From: Aquificota bacterium
GTDB lineage: Bacteria; Aquificota; Aquificia; Aquificales; Hydrogenothermaceae
Assembly (NCBI GenBank): GCA_013153765.1
Contig: JAADDT010000089.1
Span: 1 to 7,999, forward strand
DNA length: 7,999 nucleotides
Direction of reading: 5' to 3'
Part shown: piece by piece, positions 1 through 5,782 of the stretch
Layout of the letters: each line of letters starts with the position of its first letter
Numbering within the stretch: the first letter of the stretch is position 1
Made by a program: the position numbers and the translations under genes
The notes under the pieces: generated by a model
The model's database searches: none
The model's input: only the letters and a program-made list of their open reading frames with translations
What the model was told of the DNA's origin: nothing

Positions 1-97
1 GGTAAACAAACAGGGAAAGGACGGACAGCAAAACGGCAAGTATTACGCCACCTATTAAAGCGTTCTGTATAAACGGCAGTGTTAGTAGTTCAACCAT
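1..97 (-). CDS. Metal ABC transporter permease, N-terminal fragment (ABC-3 / ZnuB-MntB type)
   Basis: Only the first 32 codons lie in the window; the gene runs off the left edge. The reading begins MVELLTLPFIQNALIGGV and continues into a hydrophobic run (ILAVLLSVLSLFVY), which is the usual start of ABC-3 family permeases for zinc, manganese or iron: a short amphipathic leader ending in an L-PF-QNAL-like motif, then the first membrane helix. The ATG at 95-97 overlaps the stop of the upstream ABC ATPase gene by 8 nt, and an AGGA ribosome site lies 6 nt upstream (104-107). The ATPase next door supports the call. In the family the permease forms the membrane channel that the ATPase drives. The metal cannot be told from this fragment. 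Confidence 0.8.
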   Translation of the reverse strand, partial: MVELLTLPFIQNALIGGVILAVLLSVLSLFVY

Positions 98-872
98 CTT
101 CTTTCCTGAATTCCACGTGGAAATGTTCGCAGGCTACACATTCGGGGGAGTGGATTATCAATTCCACGTCCGTGCCGTAAAGCTTTTCAAGTATGTGTTT
201 CTGGAAAAAGTCCCGTGGGTGTCCGTAGTAGTGTAAGAACCTGTTAAGCCCTGCCACCTTGTCAACGAACTTCCCGACCACTCCTATGTCGTGGGATACC
301 ATTACTATCGTTATTCCGTTTTTGTCCCTTAATTTTTTTAAAAAGTCGTAAAAACTCTCCTGTGCCACCACGTCTATTCCGGTGGAAGGTTCGTCTAAGA
401 ATATTATTTCCGGCTCAGCCACAAGAACACGTGCTATTGATACTCTCTGTTGCTGACCGCCTGAGAGCCTGCTGTAGGGGTAGTCCTCAAAACCTTCCAT
501 ACCAACGTAAGATAGGTATTTTTTTGCCTTTTCAAGCTTTTCTTCCTTTGAAAGTTTTGACCTTACCAGACCTAAAAGGACTATGTCCAGCACGGAGAAC
601 GGAAAGTTCCTCGGAATGTCCGCATTCTGGGGTAGGTATCCGATTTTTCCCGTTTTTACAGCCTTTTTAGGCGTTGTTCCCAGTATTTCAACCTTACCTT
701 CCGTAGGCTCTATCAGTCCCAGTGCCGTTTTTATCAGTGTTGTTTTACCGCCTCCGTTGGGACCGACTATTGCCACTATTTCTTTCCTGTTTATTACCAG
801 ATTTATGTTTTCTATTATTATCCGTCCGTTTATGCATACGGTAAGGTTTTCCATTTTTAAAATAGGGTTCAT
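90..872 (-). CDS. Metal ABC transporter ATP-binding protein (ZnuC/MntB-like)
   Basis: A 260-residue ABC ATPase with every core motif intact: Walker A GPNGGGKTT (37-45), Q-loop Gln82, signature LSGGQQQR (136-143), Walker B IIFLDEP (156-162) with catalytic Glu161, and switch His194. The stretch NFPFSVLDIVLLGL (about 89-102) after the Q-loop and GLNRFLHYYG (about 208-217) are typical of the zinc/manganese/iron importers ZnuC, MntB and SitB. It should sit on the cytoplasmic face and power the permease encoded just downstream. The C-terminus holds a Cys/His cluster (His241, Cys245, Cys248, His250, His252) that could bind metal. The start ATG lies in an ATGA overlap with the stop of the dehydrogenase gene, with GGTGAAGG just before it; a later Met7 has no ribosome site. 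Metal specificity is not resolved, and no substrate-binding protein gene is visible. Confidence 0.9.
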   Translation of the reverse strand: MNPILKMENLTVCINGRIIIENINLVINRKEIVAIVGPNGGGKTTLIKTALGLIEPTEGKVEILGTTPKKAVKTGKIGYLPQNADIPRNFPFSVLDIVLLGLVRSKLSKEEKLEKAKKYLSYVGMEGFEDYPYSRLSGGQQQRVSIARVLVAEPEIIFLDEPSTGIDVVAQESFYDFLKKLRDKNGITIVMVSHDIGVVGKFVDKVAGLNRFLHYYGHPRDFFQKHILEKLYGTDVELIIHSPECVACEHFHVEFRKEDG

Positions 873-1894
873 ACCTTCACCACTATCTTGCCGAAAAACT
901 GCCGTGAAAGTAGCTTTTTGTAAGCCTTTTTAACCTCGTCCAGACTGTAAACGCTGTCTATCACAGGCTTTAGCCTGTGGGGGAAAAACTTTAGGTAGTG
1001 GGCAACTTCACCTTTTGTTCCCATATATACGCCGTGTATCCGCAGATTTCTGCCGAAGACCTTCCTTAAGGTTATGGTCGCTTCTCCGCCGGTTGTTGCT
1101 CCGAAGGTGATAACGCTTCCACCTTTTTTTGCACATTCTACAGACTTTGGGAATGTTTCCTGTCCTATGTGGTCAACAACAATATCACACATCTTTCCGC
1201 CGGTTATTTCCCTTACCGCCTCCAGAAAGTCTATATTTTTGTAGTTAATGATGTGGTCTGCTCCTATCTCCCTTGCCTTTTCAACCTTCCAGTCGTCTCC
1301 GACGGTTGTTATTACGGTAGCTCCAAACATTTTGCTTATCTGTATGCCGGCTGTTCCCACACCGCTACCTCCGCCGTGTATCAGAACCGTGTCTCCAACC
1401 TTTATACCTGCCCTGCTTACGAGGGAGTGCCACATTGTTGTGTAAGTGATGCCTATACAGGCACCTTCCTCAAAAGAAAGCCCTTCAGGAAGCTTAAACA
1501 GGTTAACGGCAGGGACTTTGACGTATTCGGCTGACACGCCGTTGTTTAAAACACCAAGCAGGAAGTAGCTTTCACACAGGTTGTCCTGCCCTGACAGGCA
1601 TTTTTCACATACACCGCAGGATATTCCCGGATAGACTATAACCTTGTCTCCCACCTTAAGGTGCTTGACGCCGGCTCCAACCTTCTCAACTATGCCGGAG
1701 GCGTCCGAACCGAAAACGTGAGGCATCGGGATTTCTGCCGGATAAACGCCTTCCATTACCCAGACGTCCAGATGGTTAAGGGAAAACGCCTTTACTTTTA
1801 CCAGAACTTCGTTTTCTCCTATTTCCGGGTCCGGCAGTATGCCTATCTTTATGTTTTCATAACTGCCGTGCTGTGTATAGTATGCCGCTTTCAT
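869..1894 (-). CDS. Zinc-binding dehydrogenase / NAD(P)H:quinone oxidoreductase-like MDR protein
   Basis: A 341-residue medium-chain dehydrogenase/reductase. The N-terminal GroES-like domain covers about residues 1-150, and a Rossmann domain follows with the nucleotide-binding motif HGGGSGVG (173-180). A structural-zinc loop is clear: Cys93, Cys96, Cys99 and Cys107 (C-x2-C-x2-C-x7-C). The usual catalytic-zinc ligands are not evident: the first Cys position reads NHLD (40-43), and the usual GHE reads GSD (62-64). The protein therefore probably keeps structural zinc but reduces a carbonyl, enone or quinone-type substrate without catalytic zinc. The family includes NADPH:quinone reductases and acryloyl-CoA-type reductases; the substrate is unknown. 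I chose the ATG at 1892-1894 because AGGAGG sits 5 nt upstream; the longer frame from 1921 has its first ATG ahead of that ribosome site. Its stop overlaps the ABC ATPase start by 4 nt. Confidence 0.88.
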   Translation of the reverse strand: MKAAYYTQHGSYENIKIGILPDPEIGENEVLVKVKAFSLNHLDVWVMEGVYPAEIPMPHVFGSDASGIVEKVGAGVKHLKVGDKVIVYPGISCGVCEKCLSGQDNLCESYFLLGVLNNGVSAEYVKVPAVNLFKLPEGLSFEEGACIGITYTTMWHSLVSRAGIKVGDTVLIHGGGSGVGTAGIQISKMFGATVITTVGDDWKVEKAREIGADHIINYKNIDFLEAVREITGGKMCDIVVDHIGQETFPKSVECAKKGGSVITFGATTGGEATITLRKVFGRNLRIHGVYMGTKGEVAHYLKFFPHRLKPVIDSVYSLDEVKKAYKKLLSRQFFGKIVVKV

Positions 1895-1993
1895 CTTTTC
1901 CTCCTGTTTCCACTTTACCATTAAAAATTTTATATGAAAAATACGGTATAATAACAGTAAAAATTAAAAACTAAACTGAAGGGGAATAAGGTA
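1895..1993. promoter_or_regulatory. Divergent intergenic promoter region between the dehydrogenase and secD
   Basis: A 99-nt AT-rich gap between divergent genes. On the plus strand a perfect TATAAT (1947-1952) is a good -10 box for secDF and would start transcription near 1959, giving a leader of about 35 nt. No convincing -35 box is placed upstream of it. On the minus strand TATAAA (complement of 1929-1934) is a weaker -10 candidate for the dehydrogenase operon, with CTGTTA (complement of 1952-1957) 17 nt upstream as a poor -35. The two candidate promoters overlap, so they could compete, but this is inference. Confidence 0.5.
1900..1905 (-). promoter_or_regulatory. Ribosome binding site fixing the dehydrogenase start
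   Basis: AGGAGG on the minus strand, with a 5-nt spacer to the ATG at 1892-1894. It lies inside the longer upstream-extended frame, so it argues that the first nine codons of that frame are untranslated leader. Confidence 0.85.
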
Positions 1994-3532
1994 TTGAAAG
2001 CAGACCTGAAGTGGAAGTTAGTTGCCGTATTTATAATCCTTGTCGGTGCACTTTATCTCGTTTTATCAAAACCTGTAAAGCTTGGACTTGACCTGCAGGG
2101 TGGAATGTCCATCATACTTGAGGTGGACGTTGACCACGTTATACAGACACAGTATAAACAGCTGGCAGAGGACATTAAGAAAAAGCTGAAGGAAAACCAT
2201 ATAGACGTTTTAAGCGTAAAGGTAAGTAAGGAAGGTATTACCATAACGCTCCTTGATCCTGCCCATACGGATAAGGCTTTCAAGATAATCAGGGAAAACT
2301 TTCCGCAGGTGGAGGTAAAGGCTACTGACGGTAGCATAAAGGTTGCTTACTCCCAGAGGGAACTGGAAAGGATAAAAAAGCTTACCGTCCAGCAGGCGGT
2401 AGAGACGATAAGGAACAGGATAGACGAGTTTGGAACGCTGAACGCAAACGTTTCAAAGCTGGGGGAAAGAAGAATACTGGTTGAAATTCCGGGCGTTGTT
2501 GATCCTGAAAGGGCAAAGGCTATCATAGGTAAAACAGCCCAGCTTGAACTCCTTGAGGTTATAGACAGTGCATACAGCAAGGAGGAACTGCTTAAAAAGT
2601 ATCCTGAAGGTCTTCCACCTAACACACGGATAGTGGAAGGTGTGCCTGAAAAGATAAACGGCAAAACGATAAAAGAGTGGTTTTTAGTAAAGGACACGCC
2701 TATCGTCACCGGCTCACAGCTGAAGGACGCAAGGGCTTCCGTTGATGCAAGGGGAAAGCCGGCTGTAAACTTTGAGCTGACTGACGAAGGGGCTTCAATA
2801 TTCGGTGAGGCTACAGCCAAACTGGTAGGCAAGAGAATAGCCATAGTCCTTGACAACAAGGTGGTTTCCGCACCGGTAGTCCGTTCCAGAATATCAAAAT
2901 CGGGACAGATAACCGGAGATTTCACACCTGAAGAGGCGGCAGACCTTGCGGTTATTTTAAGGGCAGGTGCTTTACCTGCTCCCGTTGAGATACTGGAGGA
3001 AAGGATTATAGGTCCTACCCTTGGAAGGGATTCAATACAAAAAACGGTAAGGGCAGGCATATTTGCCCTTGTTCTGGTTGGACTTTTTATGATATGGCGT
3101 TATGCCATATCCGGCTTCATATCGGTAGTATCCCTACTGTTTAACGGACTTCTCCTGTGGGCGGCTATGGTTTTCCTTGACGTAACACTCACACTGCCCG
3201 GTATTGCAGGTATTATCCTTAACATAGGTATGGCTGTTGACGCCAACGTTATCATTTTTGAAAGGATAAAGGAGGAGTTGAAACGGGGTAAAACACTGCG
3301 GGTGGCTGTGGAGGAAGGTTTTAAAAGGGCTTGGGACGCCATACTTGACGCACAGATAACCACGCTTATAGCCGCATTCGTCCTGTTCCAGTTCGGGACA
3401 GGTCCGCTTAAAGGGTTTGCGGCTACGCTTTCTATAGGTACAATAACCAGCATATTTACCGCACTGTTCATAACCAAGCTCTTCCTTGACATTGTTTTAG
3501 GCGGGAAGAAAACGCTGAAATACGCATTTTAA
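1994..3532 (+). CDS. secD: Protein translocase subunit SecD
   Basis: SecD works with SecF in the inner membrane and uses the proton gradient to pull exported proteins out of the SecYEG channel. The 512-residue protein has a first membrane helix (about 8-25), the signature LGLDLQGG (30-37), a large periplasmic domain (about 38-345), then five more membrane helices (about 354-502). The hallmark GMAVDANVIIFERIKEE starts at 412; Asp416 in it matches the Asp implicated in proton movement (by recall, Asp340 of Thermus SecDF and Asp519 of E. coli SecD). It is shorter than E. coli SecD (about 615), as in many non-proteobacteria. The start is TTG, preceded by AAGGGG (1979-1984) with a 9-nt spacer; no better ATG exists nearby. 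secF follows 11 nt after the stop with its ribosome site overlapping that stop, so the pair is an operon. No yajC is seen upstream. Confidence 0.97.
   Translation: MKADLKWKLVAVFIILVGALYLVLSKPVKLGLDLQGGMSIILEVDVDHVIQTQYKQLAEDIKKKLKENHIDVLSVKVSKEGITITLLDPAHTDKAFKIIRENFPQVEVKATDGSIKVAYSQRELERIKKLTVQQAVETIRNRIDEFGTLNANVSKLGERRILVEIPGVVDPERAKAIIGKTAQLELLEVIDSAYSKEELLKKYPEGLPPNTRIVEGVPEKINGKTIKEWFLVKDTPIVTGSQLKDARASVDARGKPAVNFELTDEGASIFGEATAKLVGKRIAIVLDNKVVSAPVVRSRISKSGQITGDFTPEEAADLAVILRAGALPAPVEILEERIIGPTLGRDSIQKTVRAGIFALVLVGLFMIWRYAISGFISVVSLLFNGLLLWAAMVFLDVTLTLPGIAGIILNIGMAVDANVIIFERIKEELKRGKTLRVAVEEGFKRAWDAILDAQITTLIAAFVLFQFGTGPLKGFAATLSIGTITSIFTALFITKLFLDIVLGGKKTLKYAF
3091..3111. repeat. Perfect 8-bp inverted repeat inside secD
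   Basis: GATATGGC (3091-3098) and GCCATATC (3104-3111) are exact reverse complements around a 5-nt loop GTTAT. They encode the end of the second SecD membrane helix (around MIWRYAIS). A stable mRNA hairpin is possible; no T-run follows, so it is not an intrinsic terminator. Confidence 0.7.
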
Positions 3533-3536
3533 GGGG
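3531..3536 (+). promoter_or_regulatory. Ribosome binding site of secF, deciding its start
   Basis: AAGGGG overlaps the secD stop codon (3530-3532). It is 7 nt from the ATG at 3544 but only 4 nt from an in-frame TTG at 3541. The same AAGGGG with a 7-nt spacer precedes the cyclophilin gene, which favours the ATG. Confidence 0.7.
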
Positions 3537-3543
3537 TAAGTTG

Positions 3544-4455
3544 ATGAGGCACTTTTTGGACACACCACCTAGCATAGATTTTCTAAAGATAAAGAAGCAG
3601 GGCTACATACTGTCAACACTGCTGGTAATCGCCAGCCTTGTGGTGATATTTACGAAGGGCTTCAATCTGGGGATTGATTTTACAGGTGGAACTTCCATAC
3701 AGGTAAGGTTTGAAGAAAAGGTTGACATCGGGGAGGTAAGGTCAGCCCTGAAGCTTGTAGGTCTGGAAGATGCAATGATACAGGCTATAGGAACGGAAGG
3801 GAACGAGTACGAAATAAGGGTTTCGCTGAAGGAAGGGAAGTCCGCCGTTGTGGTGGAGAAGGTAAAAAAGGCACTCCAGCAGAAGTTTGGCAAAAAGTTT
3901 GAGATAAGGAAGATTGATTACATAGGGGCGGTGGTAGGTGAAGAACTGCGGAAGGCAAGTATTTACTCAATAGTGGCTGTTTTGATTGCAATACTCCTTT
4001 ACGTAGGGTACCGTTTTGAACCTGTGTTTGCCATAGGTGCGGTAATACCGCTTTTCCACGATGCGATAATAACGCTGGGCATATTTTCCCTCCTTGGTGA
4101 GGAGGTTAACCTTTCCGTTATTGCGGCGATTTTGACCGTCCTTGGATACTCCCTGAACGATACGATAATAATATTTGACCGTATAAGGGAAAACATAAAA
4201 ATCAGGGGAAAGAAAAACCTGCTCCAGCTGGTTAACCAGAGTATTAACGAAAACCTTTCCCGTACGATAATCACTTCCGGCACAACGCTTTTTTCCGTGC
4301 TTGCACTTTACCTGTTTGGCGGTGAGTCTTTGAAGGGCTTTTCCCTTGCACTGCTTATAGGTATTATATTCGGGACATACTCCTCCATATACGTGGCGTC
4401 TCCGCTTATTGTGGATCTGGAAAACCTGTTCAGGAAAAGAAGCAGGGCTAAATAA
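3544..4455 (+). CDS. secF: Protein translocase subunit SecF
   Basis: SecF pairs with SecD in the membrane to drive late steps of protein export with the proton gradient. The protein is 303 residues, the normal length. It has a first helix (about 19-37), the signature LGIDFTGG (42-49), a periplasmic domain (about 50-135) ending in GAVVGEELR, and five further helices (about 138-290). The motif LGYSLNDTIIIFDRIREN (200-217) is intact. Asp206 and Arg240 are 34 residues apart, the same spacing as Asp637 and Arg671, recalled as the proton-relay residues of Thermus SecDF. An alternative TTG start one codon earlier (3541) is possible but has a tight ribosome spacing. The gene's end overlaps the end of the oppositely oriented radC by 8 nt. 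Confidence 0.97.
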   Translation: MRHFLDTPPSIDFLKIKKQGYILSTLLVIASLVVIFTKGFNLGIDFTGGTSIQVRFEEKVDIGEVRSALKLVGLEDAMIQAIGTEGNEYEIRVSLKEGKSAVVVEKVKKALQQKFGKKFEIRKIDYIGAVVGEELRKASIYSIVAVLIAILLYVGYRFEPVFAIGAVIPLFHDAIITLGIFSLLGEEVNLSVIAAILTVLGYSLNDTIIIFDRIRENIKIRGKKNLLQLVNQSINENLSRTIITSGTTLFSVLALYLFGGESLKGFSLALLIGIIFGTYSSIYVASPLIVDLENLFRKRSRAK

Positions 4456-5137
4456 GACCGGAGGAGTAAAGGGAGGAAAAACCTTTCCTTCCGACGATTA
4501 TGTGGTCAAGCAGTTCAAATCCCAGCAGTTCTGCGGTCTCTTTTATTTTTTTGGTAAAACGGATGTCCTCCTTTGACGGCTCAAAACTGCCTTCAGGGTG
4601 GTTGTGTACCAGTATTATTCCGTATGCGTTGTATTTCAAGGCGTGGACAAAAATGTCCCTCGGCTTTACTCCCATAAGGTTTACCGAACCTACAGCAACA
4701 ACCTCCTCTCCCAACAGCTGGTTCATGGTATTGGTGTAAAGGACAAGCATCTTTTCCTGTTTTTCTTTTGAAAGCCACCTGACGTGGCTGTAAACCTCCT
4801 GCGGTGAGTTCAGCTGTAGATTTTCGTCCTGCTCCTCAAGTCTGCGGGCTATTTCTTTTACGGCTATCAACTGTAATGCCTTTGCCTTCCCTATCCCTTC
4901 AATATTCGTAAGCTCTTCCATGTTTAGTTTTTTCAGGTTTTGTATCCCTTTCCCTCCCAGAATCCTGTCAGCAAGTCCAAGGACGTTCATATTTTTCGTT
5001 CCCTTGCCGAGCAGTAGGGCTAACAGCTCTATGTCAGAAAGGGACTGTATCCCGTATTTCAGAGCTTTTTCCCGGGGAAGCAGTTCCTCCGGCAGTTCCC
5101 TTATTTTTTTCCTGTACAGTTTTTTCTGGAATTCCAT
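4448..5137 (-). CDS. radC: RadC family protein (JAB/MPN domain, DNA repair-associated)
   Basis: A full-length RadC (UPF0758) of 229 residues. The N-terminal part carries helix-hairpin-helix-like segments, including IEGIGKAKALQLIAVKEIARR (79-99), which usually contact DNA. The C-terminal part (about 110-229) is a JAMM-type metalloprotease-like domain: a Glu at 144-145, then His178, His180, Ser188 and Asp191 in the pattern HxHPx6Sx2D, enough to bind zinc. The loop reads HNHPEGSFEPS where most RadC proteins have HNHPSG, so Glu182 replaces the usual Ser. The true function of RadC is disputed: its old link to recombination repair is weak, and it resembles nuclease- or competence-associated proteins. 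The ATG at 5135-5137 has a modest AGGG site 3 nt upstream. It is divergent from the cyclophilin gene and tail to tail with secF. Confidence 0.95.
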   Translation of the reverse strand: MEFQKKLYRKKIRELPEELLPREKALKYGIQSLSDIELLALLLGKGTKNMNVLGLADRILGGKGIQNLKKLNMEELTNIEGIGKAKALQLIAVKEIARRLEEQDENLQLNSPQEVYSHVRWLSKEKQEKMLVLYTNTMNQLLGEEVVAVGSVNLMGVKPRDIFVHALKYNAYGIILVHNHPEGSFEPSKEDIRFTKKIKETAELLGFELLDHIIVGRKGFSSLYSSGLI

Positions 5138-5200
5138 TTTCCCTGTTTTTATATTTTTTATGTAATATTATTATAAAAACTTAGTTTAAGGGGTAAAGGT
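5138..5200. promoter_or_regulatory. Divergent promoter region between radC and the cyclophilin gene
   Basis: A 63-nt AT-rich gap. For radC (minus strand) a perfect TATAAT -10 (complement of 5170-5175) has TTTACC (complement of 5192-5197, 4 of 6 to the -35 consensus) 16 nt upstream, which would start transcription near 5163. For the cyclophilin gene (plus strand) TATTAT (5166-5171) or TATAAA (5172-5177) could serve as -10, with no good -35. The opposing -10 elements overlap. The AAGGGG ribosome site of the cyclophilin gene (5188-5193) is 7 nt from its ATG and abuts the radC -35 candidate. Confidence 0.5.
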
Positions 5201-5782
5201 ATGGTCAGAATAGTTGCCACACTGCTTGCGGTTCTTGTATTTTCTTTCTCATACGGTAAGGACAATCCGGTTGTGGTTATTAAAACCAATATGGGGGACA
5301 TTTACGTGGAGCTTTATCCGGATAAAGCTCCAAAAACGGTGAAAAACTTCCTTACCTATGTGGAGGAAGGGTTTTACAACGGGCTTATTTTCCACAGGGT
5401 TGTTAAGGGCTTTGTCATACAGGGGGGCGGTTTTGATAAAAACCTCCAGTACAGGAAGCCGACACATCCTCCCGTTGAGAACGAATCAAACAACGGTCTT
5501 TCAAACGTGAGGGGTACTATAGCGATGGCAAGGACTTCAGACCCCCACAGTGCCACAACACAGTTTTACATAAATCTGGCTGACAACACCTTCCTTGATT
5601 ACGGTAAAAATCCGCAAAAGTGGGGATATACAGTGTTTGGCAGGGTGATAAAGGGAATGGACGTGGTTGACGAGATAGGGCAGGTGCCGGTGATGAACGT
5701 GGGCATGATGATAAACGTTCCTGTAAAGCCGATTATTATTGAAAAGGTAGAGGTTGTTAAGGACTTTAAAAAGGAAGATTAG
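5201..5782 (+). CDS. Exported cyclophilin-type peptidyl-prolyl cis-trans isomerase (PpiA-like)
   Basis: A 193-residue cyclophilin that speeds cis-trans isomerisation of proline peptide bonds. The first 19 residues (MVRIVATLLAVLVFSFSYG) form a signal peptide with one basic residue, a hydrophobic core and a plausible cleavage site before Lys20, so it should act in the periplasm. Catalytic-site residues are present: FHR with Arg66, the FVIQGGGF block (71-78) with Gln74, and the ARTSDPHSATTQF block (110-122) with Gln121 and Phe122. WGYTVFGRVIKGMDVVDEI (141-159) is the family C-terminal motif. The tail, with QVPVMNVG and NVPVKPI, closely follows E. coli PpiA in layout. The ATG has AAGGGG 7 nt upstream. 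Its stop overlaps the stop of hyuB on the other strand by 4 nt. A PpiB-like cytoplasmic form is less likely because of the leader. Confidence 0.93.
   Translation: MVRIVATLLAVLVFSFSYGKDNPVVVIKTNMGDIYVELYPDKAPKTVKNFLTYVEEGFYNGLIFHRVVKGFVIQGGGFDKNLQYRKPTHPPVENESNNGLSNVRGTIAMARTSDPHSATTQFYINLADNTFLDYGKNPQKWGYTVFGRVIKGMDVVDEIGQVPVMNVGMMINVPVKPIIIEKVEVVKDFKKED

Noticed and set aside
1895..1921. N-terminal extension of the dehydrogenase by nine codons
   Set aside because: The extension contains the AGGAGG ribosome site for the internal ATG and has no family similarity.
2347..3060. Long open frame antisense to secD (237 codons)
   Set aside because: It is Ser/Thr/Leu-rich with no recognisable domain, and it is the shadow expected from the strong coding bias of secD.
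4465..4490. GGAGG-aaaaa-CCTTTCC imperfect inverted repeat near the end of radC
   Set aside because: It needs G-U pairs, lies in radC coding sequence and lacks a T-run on either strand.
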